Assembly: GCA_009760855.2 (NCBI GenBank)
Contig: WPIO01000045.1
Location: forward strand, 1,573,501-1,637,500
Direction of reading: 5' to 3'
Source: Cristatella mucedo
Lineage: Eukaryota; Bryozoa; Phylactolaemata; Cristatellidae
DNA length: 64,000 nt
The notes below the pieces were generated by a model. That model was not told the origin of the DNA, searched no databases, and saw nothing but the letters and a program-made list of their open reading frames with translations. Shown piece by piece: positions 1-44,964 of this stretch (the first letter of the stretch is position 1; every line of letters starts with the position of its first letter). The position numbers and the translations under genes are program-made.

Positions 1-235
1 TGAAAGATGTGTGCGGGTTCTCTAATACAATAGGCCACGCAGCCTCATTGACGTATGTACAGTACGTACGGTAATTTCAACTTTAATTGTGATGCAGGGG
101 TGTGTAATCGAATCAGAAAACGGAGCGCACGCTGTATAATTTTCGCAATCTTAATCTACTTTTACGTGAAGATATTTGAAAAAACCGCGATAGAGTGAAG
201 CCGCGAAAGTCGAAGCGCAAAGTGGCGAGGGACGA

Positions 236-238
<3 letters not shown>

Positions 239-272
<34 letters not shown>

Positions 273-304
273 AATGCGCGTGCGCGCGTGCGTGCGCGCG
301 TGCG
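239..304. repeat. TA repeat followed by alternating CG/TG tract
   Basis: About 28 bases of TA then TGTG and GCGCGTGCGCGCGTGCGTGC, an alternating purine-pyrimidine run that can adopt Z-DNA. Confidence 0.9.
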
Positions 305-739
305 AACTTGACTGCGCAGGAGTTAGTGAATGTTACTTGACAGAGATCTTACCAGTTACAGACTTAGCCTGTAAGGACACGGAATATATGTTATAGAATG
401 GTGCTTTAAATCTTTTGTAGATACATGATTTATACTCATTCATTCGGTCAATACTTAAGGATTTTTAATACGCTTGTCAAGTGGTCGTCTCTGTGGCTTA
501 TTTACGCAAACCCAGTCGTCCTTGGCTCATTTTCGAGAGTGCCTTGGCCGACCGAGGTTTAATTTTCCTAGCCAGTCTATGGATGGTGTAATGGTTTCCT
601 CAACCTATGCGACCTCCTATGTCGTTCCATGTATACTTTCAGGTGTATGTATCCTGCGTTTTTGCTTCGAATTTATATAGTTTGCTTTTTATATGTTGCC
701 CTAATTGCAGTGTCCCAATCATTTGTTGTCATTTTATAG

Positions 740-33629
<32,890 letters not shown>

Positions 33630-34057
33630 GCCTGTGAGGCGGCGGCTGCTTCATCAGAGGCTGCCAGAGTCGGCGGCTCTTAATGGCCTGCCTGCCAGCA
33701 AATGCTATAAACTCAAAAGTCCTCGTGGCCGGAGGTTTGGGTCGTCCTTCGTTTTCGGCACCTCCCGGTATTGTGACCAAGTGGCAGCCGTTTAGGCTTC
33801 GCCGCCTTTGCTTCTCCTTCGTGGTTCTTCTGTGACCGGAGCGGATGGGCAGAAACTAGGATATCCATATTTGCTCCTGTGTTTGACTTTTTTTTTATTA
33901 TTAGGGCTTGAGTTACACACTTGGCTCTCCTTGCTGGGGGTGCGATCTGTTCTCTCGATCAAACCTGCAGATTCCCCTCTTGGGTCGCAATTGAGGATTT
34001 GAGTTGCATTCTTTCGGCCATATGTGAATGCATCGGACAATGTAATTTGAAGAATTT

Positions 34058-34063
34058 ATTAAA
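34058..34063 (+). promoter_or_regulatory. Candidate SHPRH polyadenylation signal (ATTAAA)
   Basis: ATTAAA lies about 430 bases after the SHPRH stop, in an AT-rich stretch. No closer AATAAA was seen on the + strand after 33,629, so this is the best candidate, but it is unproven. Confidence 0.35.
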
Positions 34064-34261
34064 TATTTTTTTGCATTGCTTACACATGTTTGTCACCTTG
34101 AGCGTCTCGGACCGCCCATGACTTCTCAGTAGTCTCAGCAGCTTGCTGCTGCTCGGCTAACTGCTGGAGCTTTGTCTGATGCCTTTGCTAGCATCGAGGT
34201 AGATACTTGCTTTATACCCTGCCCTTGTCTTAGGTAGGAGTGGTAGTGGCAGATTGTTCCC

Positions 34262-34530
34262 ATTTCCATGATGATAATAGTAATTTTTTGTAGAGAGCCC
34301 TCAGAGAACTTAATCTTTCTAAACTCTTTTCATATGCTGCAAAGGAAGCATGATCGAATGGATACTGGAAGATGTTCAATGTCAATAGAGTTACAGGTGA
34401 CTTTCGCAGAGTCGGCATGAAAATACGGTTAGTGGCTGCATGCACATAAAAGCACAGAGAATGAATCGCCTGGATCTACTACATGCTGTGATACATGTGT
34501 TCGTTTGCTTCTTTTTGAAATGTTGTCACA
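34262..34530 (-). mobile_element. LINE-A 3' fragment, diverged
   Basis: Short tail, hairpin remnant (CAGAGAACTTAATCTTTCTA), and UTR through the Lys-rich ORF end. Confidence 0.65.
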
Positions 34531-35250
34531 TTCTCATCATCAGCTTGTTGACACAACTTGCAAACCCAGAAGCTACCCCTTAGTGTCCTGTAGAACGAAT
34601 AGTGCTGACAGTAAGAAATGAGGTAAATCAATGTACTCTGGCCATAACAATTACACATTACGGTTACAAGTGACTGTGACTCCAATTACTTGATATTATA
34701 CACCATGCAGAGCCATAAAGTGTGCAGCCCAGTCTTTTACCCGTAGTATGAAACAGGTCATTCGTGCATATTAATTCACTGCAGATATGTTGCTTATCGA
34801 GTTCCGTAATGCAGTCAAATATGGTGATAAATCACATGCTGATAAGAAGCGATCGACACCCGTTGATTACATAAAAATTGTTTGCTGCTGGTGCAGTAAT
34901 ATTGGTGATGCACATGGAGTGTATATTCAGCCATGTTAATATTATTGGGCACTAAAACGAGGCTATGAAAAGGTAAATTAACATTCTTATAAGCATCACG
35001 ATCCTGATATACTGTGCATGCTGTTTAAGCGTTACGTTTCCTACGGGTAGGTAGATAGTGGCAGACCAAGTCATGCTGCAGATGGACTCGTTGGAGCAGT
35101 TTAGTCCTTAGCCATCGATCCCATAATGTACGGCATTCACTCAATGCCACTAATATACATCACTTGCGGGTGTTATGTCGTGTGCATTACCAGCAACAAT
35201 TTTGTTGCAGCTAAGCAAGTTGCATAAACCTGGGTATTACTCGGAATCTT
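34531..35250. other. Intergenic, nothing recognised
   Basis: AT-rich unique sequence with no coding or repeat signal. Confidence 0.5.
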
Positions 35251-35253
35251 TAG

Positions 35254-35895
35254 ACTGTCATACTATTGCATGACGAAGTACATATCGCCACGTCTCAAAA
35301 GCTCATACATTTTGAGGAGAAGGTAGAAATTCAGAGGAGCAAGTTTGAAAATATCGCGAAGCCTGATAACAAACTGTTGCGGGCAGAGGAAATGTCAATG
35401 CAGCAACGGGTTGCCAAGGTAGGAGCAGAGTCCTTGGGCTTTCATATGGAATGGACGCCGGCACAAACGAATGGAGACACATCAATCTCATGGCCTTTCG
35501 ATGTACTTGCCACGCTCGAGAAGCCGTCAACACTACAGGAATTAAATGGTGTCCCTATTCGACACCTGCACATTCGGATGGAACCAGTAAGTGGTGGGAG
35601 ATGCAAAGAATCTCTACATTTTACACTGATATTAGTACAAAATACATCAGCACTACCGTTGCATGCAAGACAGCCTTGAACTGTGTTATGGTATGAACAG
35701 ATCTCGTCGGATGTCAGCAGTTGTGCCGGTTTAGCCGCTGAATGCCATATCCAAGATGGCACAGAGCTAAGACTTGGTCTAATGGTAGATGCTCAAAATT
35801 CGGCTCACGGCACCAACTGCCGCATTGATAGGACATTTCGTATGTGCGGCTTTTCGGGTTCTATTCTTTTATTGAATAGTTCGCTCGCCCGTTAA
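35254..35895 (+). CDS. Candidate exons of an unrecognised gene
   Basis: An open stretch from the acceptor-like TTTAG at 35,253 to a strong donor (CCA|GTAAGT, exon end 35,586) encodes SQKLIHFEEKVEIQRSKFEN, a mainly charged, helical-looking segment, then LNGVPIRHLHIRMEP. A second frame from the acceptor at 35,700 reads in phase through ISSDVSSCAGLAAECHIQDG to TAA at 35,895, or to a GTATGT donor at 35,849. No ATG opens the first exon and no family is recognised. Frames of this length also arise by chance in 64 kb. Confidence 0.28.
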
Positions 35896-35924
35896 TGTTG
35901 GAACCAGTACGCTAACGTCAACAT

Positions 35925-36013
35925 ATAGGGTAATGTATATGTATATAGGGTATTTTAACGTATATATACGTGTAGGGTATTGTAACGTATATAGGGTATT
36001 GTATTGTATTATA
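35925..36013. repeat. GTATATAGGG minisatellite
   Basis: Four to five imperfect copies of a 20-25 base unit containing TATAGGGTATTGTAACG, directly left of a LINE-A copy. Confidence 0.7.
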
Positions 36014-36015
36014 TC

Positions 36016-36593
36016 GATATCACACCACTTCTCGCCGACCTGCACTGGCTACCAGTCAAGCAACGGTTTGACTTCAAGGTTTTGTCGCTCACTTTTAGGT
36101 CACTTCATTCTTTGGTTCCAGTCTATCTCTCAGATCTGCTCCCCCACCGGGCCAAGCATCGTACCACCCGCTTTTCGGAATCCAACCGTCTACCAATACC
36201 TCGTACAAACCTCAAATCCTTTGGAGACCGTGCATTTAGTTAGTATGCTCCCAAAGCCTTGAACTCCCTCCCGACTTGCGTCAGAACATCCCCTGACTTG
36301 ACCACATTTAAAAAGAACTTAGAAACACACCTATTTAGGACAGCATTTAGTGGGTCCCTGTGATTCGTCCTTCACGTGCTTATGCGTGCTGACGCTGTGC
36401 ATGCTGCCACTAACCACATTCGCATGTTGACCCTGTGCATGTCACCCCTAACCATGTTATTCATGTTATTTATCAAGCATGATATGACTCACGATTCAAT
36501 TGTATTTCCCTTTGTAGCAAATGTAAAGCGCCTAGAAAGAGATTAAGTTCTCTGAGGGCGCGTTATCAAGTGCATTATTATTATTATTATTAG
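36016..36593 (+). mobile_element. LINE-A copy, 5'-truncated, young-looking
   Basis: The ORF end ITPLLADLHWLPVKQRFDFK to SFGDRAFS is followed by a complete 3' UTR, the hairpin AAAGCGCC, and an ATT tail (36,575-36,593). Its left edge abuts a GTATATAGGG minisatellite. Confidence 0.85.
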
Positions 36594-36599
36594 GTACGA

Positions 36600-38003
36600 A
36601 TATTTGTCCGGTGGCGGCTGAGAATGGCACCGTTAAGTGATCTGTGTTTGGGGCCTACTTGTTACCGGACTCGGAAGCCTTAAACCACACTAGTAATGGA
36701 CAAGTCATTAACACACAAAAAAAGTGCATTCATGACATGTACATACACTTACTATATCGTCCTGAGCTGGCAATGTCCGCCGCGTGCTGATTACTGAGTT
36801 GTTTTTAGAACGGTGCGTTTTTGGGCCGGTGTAACTGCTCCTGGCGTCTAGCGTTATGGTGAATCGAATGACGGCCTAATTGTAGAGATCCTACATATCA
36901 AATACTGCTGAATTGTTGGCATTAGACAACACTGGACGACTATTTCTGACTCACTACTCCAGAACCCCTGACAGGGCGAAGAAGCAAATGCCTCATGGCT
37001 GCATATACAGTTTTGGAAGTCGCTAACGAGGATTAAGACTTACTGTTCCAAGTCAGCAGTGAGTGGCAAAAGTTTCTTCATAACGCAGTCATATCATTAA
37101 TAACGCAAATCATATCATTCATATCTTTAAATAGCTTCATCGCTGGCACAACAGAGAAGCGTGCCCCGCCATTTACTGATAACTCTTTGTATTTGCGTCT
37201 GCCGTTGGCAGTAGTATACGGTATCAACACTACAGCATCAATGCCCGACCCTTCGCATTGGACGAGCTACAACGTACGTTGCAGTCACAATACAAATTTT
37301 ACACTGCTGCTGCACTGAATTTCAACAGTGACACATTTCGCACGTTTGTTGGAACACATTAGGACAATGTCAGAGCTTGCAAAAAACGTACTGCTGGGAA
37401 TGGCCAAAGATCAACCTAAACAACTCTTATGTCTAAAGGCACACACCCCTGCATTGATTAAGCTTAACTACTACTAACACAGTAAGCTTACACGTTCATT
37501 AAGCTTTCGTATTATATAGCCAGGTGTACACCTGGCAGTCCGCCTGACGATTTCTTCTTTGGACAGCTTATGCTGTCGAAAGCACCTCCTAAGCAAGTAA
37601 GCTAGCAGTTATAGCATGCGAGCTATGCTACACTTACTGTAAGTTAGCCTCGAATAGGTGTTCATTCTTGCTACAGCTTGTGACAAACTATGTAGTGGAA
37701 AAAAAGTGGTCAGATGATCAGATTGTGGGAACACATGAACAATCCGATTTCAATTACTCACAAAGAACTTTGCACATCCGACATCGCAACTCTTCAGGCA
37801 TTTATAAATAAAGGATTCTTGCTATAAAAAATAAAAACTTATGGAGTTTCAAAAGAAGAATTCAATTATTTCTGAAAAGGAAAAGGTGGATCGATCGAAA
37901 GAGACAAGAAATTCCGACAAATTGGCATTCGTTGCTTTGTTCTGTCCTTAGTTCTGCTTATGAAGCAGGAGCACTTAAGCCTAGAAGCATTAATTTTCAT
38001 TCT
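36600..38003. other. Intergenic, only weak open frames
   Basis: Two ATG-less + frames (36,886-37,023; about 37,190-37,362) look protein-like but lack usable donors and matching phases. Confidence 0.4.
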
Positions 38004-38315
38004 ATGTATCTCCGTCAGTAACTCCACAAAGTCATAAAGATCATGTGGGCGTTACACAGGAGAGTTTTTTATAGTGCACTCACAGCCTAAGCCACTTTCG
38101 GTACAATCATTCGGTAGCCAACCGACTTCGTCTCACGCAACAAAGAGAAAGTGGGAAGCATAGCAGAGTCAGGAGAGCAGTTGAGGTAGTGTGTAGCATA
38201 GAAGTAGCAGTTCAGGACCGCTGAAAAAGATGTGCCATAGTCGGCAGTTGGAGAGTAGATGTCGTTGCGTAAGAATTGTGGAAGCGAGTTCCACAGTCTA
38301 GGACCTGCAGATTCT
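38004..38315 (-). mobile_element. LINE-B copy, 5'-truncated
   Basis: The ORF end reads GPRLWNSLPQFLRNDIYSPT and LLRETKSVGYRM, followed by the hairpin and a short tail. Confidence 0.8.
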
Positions 38316-38542
38316 ACTTCTAGGCTACAACTATAATCTCCACTCGAGTCAAACACTATCTCAGCGATTAACTTAACACGTGGTCATTCTGCAAAACTAA
38401 CACAAGACACACTGAGAATCGTCACTACACCACTAAAAGTACAGCATTAGAGAAGCACAAGTTGTTCATGCATTCCAAGACCGGCTTTAGAGGTATTTGG
38501 CAAGCGTGGCATCTTAAGTATAGTATGCCTTCAGACAAATGC

Positions 38543-39595
38543 TTACTGAATTGGAGGCAAGCTCAACCAGCGTGATCGTGAGTCGAGATATTTATAGTGC
38601 ACAGTTTCTGAATTAAAATGGCTTGGAACCAGTCTGTGACAATCCATGATTAGCAGCTTATCAGCCGAAGCCATGTAATAGGCAGTCAGTTGTGCCTTAG
38701 CAGTTGGGCTGGGTTGTGCACTAGGCTTTCGACGAGGAAGACGTGTACCCAGGGCTGATTGCAGAGGTCTGTATACACACGACGATTTCAAGTCGATTTC
38801 TCTCTACACCAGGGATGCGCTCTTGTTAGCCTAATGAACGGGCGGCGCTCCTCCTCCTCCTCCTCCTCCTCTTCTTCTTCTTCGTATTTGTTGCCGTATT
38901 CCACGACAGTCGCCATGTATGAATGCGTTGTCGCTTCTCGTACGAGTCTCATGGCATGATTTCTACGGCCCACGAGGGTCTCACAGTTATTCTAGTAAGT
39001 CGGCTAGCTGTTGCGAGTACTATTTTTGCGAACTATTTCTGTATGAACGTGAAAGCCATTACACCCAGTTTGTTACACTACGCCACTCGGTGCAAACCAG
39101 CAGCACTTCCCTCTCAATATATACTAATATACGTTAACATCAAAACCGAGATAGTCAGACAGAAATACGCTGGTTTGTTTAGACGAGACCCTCGATATAC
39201 CAGCACTCGATTAAATGCTTCGGCAACATTTTGAAGGGCCCGACCCGTACCAGTTTCGGTATAAATTGGTTACCATCTTTCTACTGTAAGCATCGGTTGG
39301 CCGAACGTAAATAGTGGCAACAGAACAATCTAAAAAGCTGCGTATTTATACTTACTCAATGACTTGAAACCTTCAGTACTGAATAATGTGCAGATGCGAC
39401 TGGGAACTAGTTTGCGGTGCTTGGAACAATTGTTAGTCATCTGACTAGGCCAAAAGAAAGCGAAAACCAGCCTCTGATAAACACAGCGAATTAAACAATA
39501 CACAGACCCTTACTTTTGTCAGGTTCTTCCAGCTCTGCATTCATCTTATGTTCTTTCTTACGGTTTCTTGAAGCGGGTGCAATTACTGGCGCCAT
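38543..39595 (-). CDS. Unrecognised two-exon gene model, about 97 residues
   Basis: Exon 1 (39595-39514) starts at an ATG in a CAAAATGGCGCC context and encodes MAPVIAPASRNRKKEHKMNA and ELEEPDK. The donor is GTAAGG at phase 1. Exon 2 (38754-38543) follows the acceptor CTCTGCAATCAG and encodes TLGTRLPRRKPSAQPSPTAK, then YYMASADKLLIMDCHRLVPS and DSRSRWLSLPPIQ, ending in TAA. The N-terminus is basic and lysine-rich; there is no membrane segment or signal peptide. The start lies at the edge of a CpG-rich patch (about 39,580-40,330) that could be the promoter. Other exons may lie in the 760-base intron. The family is unknown. Confidence 0.4.
38848..38884. repeat. TCC/TTC triplet repeat
   Basis: Eight TCC-type units then four TTC units. 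The Glu-rich minus-strand frame over it is an artefact of the repeat. Confidence 0.9.
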
Positions 39596-40330
39596 TTTGC
39601 CACTGCATTTCGCGGTTCCTCGATTAAGAAATCAACGCACGCCCTTTTCTTGAGATGATTGTCTGCCTCAAAAAAACCTAATAAATAATAGTTATAACAG
39701 TGAAAGAAAACGTGTTTTTAATGCATACTTACAGGAACGACCAACCTTTTGTATATAAGCGGAATGTGCACAGAAAGCGGTCTAGTCTGGCTATGAACAC
39801 TGTGCGCACAGCCATCTATGAATACAGTGCTCATAGTAGGACGGCTTATTTGCTGGGCTCGCGCGCGGTGTATCCATATGCGGAACTCGAATGCTCGCTC
39901 GCCTTCCAAGTTAGCCGCGGGAAAAAATCGGACCTAATCGAAGAATTAACGGCCCAGTTGCTTAAAAATTTCTTCGGCTGCTTTCGACTGCTTTCATTTT
40001 CTACAGAAAGTCTGCATTTATTGCACTAACTTCTAGCGATTCTAATCTCTTAGGGGTTTTCAAATTAATTTTAATGTTATTTGCAGTAAGAAACCGACTG
40101 GTATACATCTTCAAGCGTAAATTTGGGGGCGTCCGAACTTACCATTCACGTTCGGTGGCCGGTGCGTGGCGCGCGCTTCATGCCCCTGCTGCATAGGCGT
40201 CCACCTCTGTGCATGCGCATGAACTGCAGGGAAAATTTGAAACGTAGCAGATACGAAAACCGAACGTCACAGAGGCAAGCGTCACGAGCTTATTGTCGCT
40301 ACGGCCAGTTACATTATCGTGTATGCCGCC
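39580..40330. promoter_or_regulatory. CpG-rich patch, possible promoter
   Basis: This stretch is visibly richer in CpG (GCGCGCGG, CGCTCGCCTTCC, GGCGCGCGC) than its AT-rich surroundings. It begins at the GGCGCCATTTTG element overlapping the start of the minus-strand two-exon model. GGCGCCATTTTG read on the minus strand resembles a YY1-type start element. An Arg-rich + strand frame (40,123-40,392) lies in it but is not convincing as a gene. Confidence 0.35.
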
Positions 40331-40884
40331 TTCGAGGAAACAGCTGCACTCATTTCTTCCGAGCTTGCAAGGTAATTATTTCTCCAAATTAGATTCAAGG
40401 TAAGTCACTATTTAGACCTCATCGTTGAATTAAAAGTCAAGTTTTTTCTCATTTTTGCAAATAATAAGTAGCGATTTGTGTAAAATTCCACTGCCAGTTT
40501 TTGTTCTGCTCCTGCAGAACACGAGTATCGGAGGTACGAAAGCGACGGAAGTCAGCGGCTGCATCTTTTCCCCAGTGTTGCTGCGGATGCCTAGGTTGCT
40601 AGTGAAGCGCCATTAAGTGCAAGCTGATTCCGTTGAAGAGCTTGACGCTTTCTGGCTGCTTGTACAGAAATGCAGTTTTATTGGTAGGAAATATGCAATT
40701 TGAACAGCTGAAGGATGCGCTAAGTGAGGCATATCTATTATACTCCCCAGGTCAGACAGAAGTGTAGATTAAAAACCATTAAAAGACAGCGCTGTACACA
40801 GTTTTTATTTCCATCCTATGTTTTTGGCTGTTAAGTATATCGAGTTCCACATTTTGATCTAATAAAGAAATGGCACTGTAGTAA

Positions 40885-41240
40885 AAATTGCATTTAGTTC
40901 GTGTGCTCTCAAAGCCTGAAACTTCCGACTTAAGTCACGACATCCTCAGACTTGACCGCATGCAAAAAGAACTTACAATGCACCTTTTTTATGACAGCAT
41001 TTAGTGAATCCCTGTGATTCTGCCTTTGTGTGCTGACACTGTGCATGCTGCCACTAACCACGTTTGCTTGCTGACACTGTGCATGTCACCCCTAACCGTG
41101 TTATTCCTGTTGTTTATCAAGCATGATGTTACTCACCATTCAATCGCGTTTCCCTTTGCAGCAAAAGTAATGCGCCTAGAAAGAGATTGAGTTCTCTGAG
41201 CGTACTTTATCAAGTGAATTATTATTATTAGTATTGTTAG
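40885..41240 (+). mobile_element. LINE-A 3' end
   Basis: End of ORF, full 3' UTR, hairpin (ATGCGCC with GCGTACTTT) and ATT tail on the + strand. Confidence 0.75.
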
Positions 41241-41754
41241 AAAGCCGTTTAAATTTTTTAGGCCGTAATCAAACAATAAATGTAACAATTTTCTCAAGCC
41301 CTGTGCAGTCACAAATTCAGTTTCCGCTCGAGCAACTGATTATTATCGTTTTTTACTGGCACAATATTACTGTTTTTCGATTCTAGTAAACTATACTAAA
41401 AGCACAAGCTTAGCCGTATTTTTTAAATGGACACCAAACTATACTATCAATCCTTGTAATTAAAAGATTCATCGCTGGTTGGGTGTAGAGCAAAAATACA
41501 GGGCTTTCCAAATCGCGTTTACTAAATATGAAAGAGCGTGCACATCAGTGAACATTTTCCCATCAATATAATTCAAAACACAGGCAGCTGACATTATACT
41601 GAACGTTTGAATGAATCCACAAAAAGCAGGCCGTAAGCTGCCATGTCAACTCTGATTTCCAGAACTTTAAACTAAAATAAGAATATGCATAGCCTACTCA
41701 CCTACTCAAGAGATCAAAATTTCCTTCTTCGCACTTTACATTTGCTAGGGCGAT

Positions 41755-41862
41755 ACGTATATCCTGTATATACGTGATATATATATGTATATGTATAAAT
41801 ATCTATCTATATATACATTAATTTACATATATGTATGGAAATTTTAAATAAATAAATAAAAA

Positions 41863-41912
<50 letters not shown>

Positions 41913-41915
41913 CCA
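41755..41915. repeat. AT/AC-rich low-complexity tract
   Basis: ATATATATG runs, AAATAAATAAATAAA, then ACACACACACACAC and ATATATATAT. Confidence 0.9.
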
Positions 41916-42234
41916 TGTATTGATATACTTTCTAGGTTTAAAAAATTTTCCTCATTGTTATAGTAGCCTAAGAAAACTTAATCTTCGTCATTGTACTTTA
42001 AATATGCCAGTGATCTGGGCCTTGTCCATAATTGTGAAAGGCAATCACCTTTACCTGAGAGTAAAACTTACACCTAAATATGTATGTTAGTACTCCTTCC
42101 AACTTATGTGACGGAGAAAGCTTGTAGAAGAGCTCGTCTACTTTTGATGTCTTCTAGTCTTTTTCTTTAGCAGCTTTGAAGTTAGCTCAAGACGCAGCAC
42201 ACGCATAGGTTCTGCAAGCCAGCACACTGGCTTT

Positions 42235-42588
42235 TTATAGGGGGTTGATGCATAGTGTGTTTACGTACATGCGCAGCGCATACATGTCTTCTAAAACAAC
42301 CAAAATCGACTGACCAATTGCCACAAGTGCGCAGGGAATAAAAATGATGAATATACTTGCAACCTCGAGTTCTTCCAGTTGTAATGTATATTCATGCTGA
42401 CTCGATGACCGTAACTTCTTAGTCGTGGCCACGAGTGTTATCATTTCCGATAAAAGGACAATAGTAATGCACAGTATATGTTGCAAATCCGTTTTCAGCC
42501 TCACTTTGTACAGAACCATGTCTAGCCAAGGTTCAGAATTTATTAGGGCAGCCGCTCTCACTGGAAGCAAGCTTAAACACATCACCAT
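42235..42588 (-). CDS. Unrecognised 117-codon open frame, two hydrophobic segments
   Basis: The frame begins ATG directly after an acceptor-like TGGTGCCCCCAG and ends in TAA. Two hydrophobic stretches (HILCITIVLLSEMITLV and ASIFIIFIPCALVAIGQSIL) could be membrane helices separated by a charged loop. This might be an exon of a membrane protein. No homology is recognised and a chance frame is possible. Confidence 0.3.
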   Translation of the reverse strand: MVMCLSLLPVRAAALINSEPWLDMVLYKVRLKTDLQHILCITIVLLSEMITLVATTKKLRSSSQHEYTLQLEELEVASIFIIFIPCALVAIGQSILVVLEDMYALRMYVNTLCINPL

Positions 42589-42730
42589 CTGGGGGCACCA
42601 GTTAGGTAGCTAGTCTAAGCGTGGTGACAGTGTCGTCGTTTTTCATGCCCTCTCGAGTTACCAGCTCAAAAACCTGGGCGATTGGTCCGTATTAAATTGC
42701 TGAGCTGACGTGCATTCTTTTATTTTTTAC

Positions 42731-42745
42731 ATGAATCACAAGTGA
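42731..42745 (+). promoter_or_regulatory. Possible four-codon upstream ORF
   Basis: ATG AAT CAC AAG TGA ends about nine bases before the ATG of the six-exon gene model. If the transcript includes it, it could reduce initiation at the main start. The transcription start is unknown. Confidence 0.25.
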
Positions 42746-42753
42746 CGCTTACA

Positions 42754-44964
42754 ATGAGCTCTACACCGAAGTGTGTTAACGAGAGGTATGTACTTTCATT
42801 TAATTGTGTATAACCAAACAGCCTCGCGTGCTGGAATAATTGCTCCAGGTGATGTACGATCGTTACTAGGAACGAGGACGGCTCGGATTCGTTAGCAAAG
42901 CATAGTGCGGATATGCACGGTAGTCCGCTAGCTCACAGCAGTCCGATAAACCAGGCGGCCGCTAGTCCTATACAGACTGAACCCTCGGACGTGGATCGCT
43001 CCAATCTCACAACAGGTAGGAGGCCAACAGCAGCTGCGTAAAATAGGCAGCATAGCACATCTGCGGATTTCTGGGAAACCCAATCAAATCACGCATCAAG
43101 AAAAGTAGGCTGCTTGCCTGCCTAAACGAATATTACATGCAAATTCAGGCATTTCTTACCGTATCAATGGAAGTTTTAAGAGATGGATATATAGGTATTT
43201 GGCGGGCTGGAGTCTCGGGTGAGATAGGTAGTGAGCCAGCCTTATATATGCAAATTATGTAAACCGCCCTATTACCGACACGCCTATCGTCGTTGCTATA
43301 CCTTCATTGCAGTTCGATTCATTTCGCAATCTGGCGAATGCAAGCGTGACGCCATTGACTGAGATGAATTTTCTAAATAACCTAACTTATTATAGGATTT
43401 GGTACCTTATTATGAGCTAGGCTTGTTAGTCCTTCAGTTAGTTCGCTTAATCTCTGCAACTGAAGACGTGTTTATGTAGTAATTTGTAATATTTATACTA
43501 CTCCTTCTACAACGGTATTGCAAATGTGAGTTTTTAAGAGAGGACATATAGGAGATAATTGCTTATTTCCTATTTGCATGTACATCTGCAACTTGAACTC
43601 CAGTATTAGGAACTAAATATTAATGTGCTGGAACTTTTAAAGGGCGCCATTTTATTACAGCAGCTGGTGTTCTTCATTTTCTGTCACCTGAAGCGATGGC
43701 TGGCCCTTCGTGTGATTCAGCTCGAAAGTAGTAGCTGTTTTATTAAAAAACCTACCAGACTTAGTCGAGCTTTGCTTGCCTTTGGAAATTGATGGACAAG
43801 GATAAAAATATTTCAGTGATTCTCATGACTAATTTATTTGCCATCTCAGTCTTAGTTTCTTTTGCTTGGTAAATTAGAGAATTTCCAATCAAGAAAACAG
43901 CTAGCTGTCTCAAAATAAAAATAATAGTAATGATAAAACCTATATATATATATTGCATATAGATTGAAATAAAATAACTAAAGAATTTTTTTCTAGGCTT
44001 TCCCTGAAGTTAGATGGAAAATTGCCAACATTACAGATAGTATGCACAATTTCAGTAAGTATGCTCCTACAAGAAGAGCGTTCTAGCTTTTTAAAATTCT
44101 TAAGCACATAGGACGTGATGCTAGTAAATAGCAAGTTCTTGTTTTTTGGGATTTATGGAAAGTCAAAATGAGAGTAAATTGTTGTACATACTAAACAGTT
44201 TGCCACAGCAATGGAAGTAGGCCATTTATAATATCCATAACGGCACTGGTCTGAAATTGTTTTTATTAGATCCTTCTCATTTCAGATGATTTGAACAAGA
44301 CAACAGACACGCATTCAGCAACGAAAGAACCGCCGCTGCTGAAAAGGGTAAGGTAATGAAAGTGCAATGATTCGAGTTCAAATGTTACGAAATCTAACCT
44401 CTCTATGCAGACGTGACGTGGCAACTGATGTGTCTGTTTCAGGCATCTGGATCCGATTGGGCCAGCGGGTCTCAAGGTTGGTAGGAATGAGTGATTCCTA
44501 GGAGAAAACAAGATCACGATCGTGCCTGCATTATGGCTCCAAGATTATACGCCATTTTCAGTGCGCTTCCTATGCTGCCGACGTTCTATTGTGTTGTCGC
44601 AAAAAATAATTTGTTAATAGACTTGAAATGAACTAGTTTATTGGTTTTCAGATTTCCACAACTCCATGATAGATGGTCATGTTCAGATTCTCATAAATTA
44701 CTTCGAAGAATACAGTCAGCGAAAGCTTCATAAGGTATTATTGCGTTGCAGCTAACAATAGGATGAATGCAATCATGCAATCAACCATCATACGCCCAGA
44801 TGCTGATTGCCTGATTGGGACCCGCTCTCGAAATACTAAAGCTAAATTCGTCATGCGAAGGTCTTGCTTGCATAACGTACGTTTTATTGCAGCACCACGA
44901 TCCGGAGGAGCCAAGGCCCGAGATTCATAACAGGAGTAGAACGATGAGCGAATCATTGCAGTAA
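42754..44964 (+). CDS. Unrecognised small gene model, six exons, about 142 residues
   Basis: Exons 42754-42785, 42870-43015, 44286-44347, 44443-44476, 44652-44734 and 44893-44964 (TAA) join with consistent phases (2,1,0,1,0) and GT-AG borders. The product starts MSSTPKCVNERNEDGSDS, has a Ser/Thr/Asn-rich middle (SPLAHSSPINQAAASPIQTE), a basic-Ser motif LLKRASGSDW, a helix-like HVQILINYFEEYSQRKLHK and a charged tail ending NRSRTMSESLQ. There is no signal peptide or membrane segment. The composition suggests a small regulatory or scaffold protein, but I recognise no family. The first acceptor (42,868) has a weak pyrimidine tract. The model was built by eye from short exons, so individual borders may be wrong. 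Confidence 0.5.
43016..44285. other. Intron of the six-exon model, nothing recognised
   Basis: AT-rich; no repeat family identified. Confidence 0.45.

Noticed and set aside
36886-37362. Two ATG-less open frames with protein-like composition
   Set aside because: No donor in the needed phase links them to each other or to 35,701-35,848; lengths are within chance.
40123-40615. Arg-rich frame with a possible second exon at 40,519
   Set aside because: The acceptor at 40,518 is good but the frame has no convincing start, and the composition follows local CpG richness.
40680-40767. Short frame FEQLKDALSEAYLLYSPGQ, faintly like a Ty3/Gypsy RNase H region
   Set aside because: About 29 codons with no supporting LTR, integrase or neighbouring RT; too short to call.
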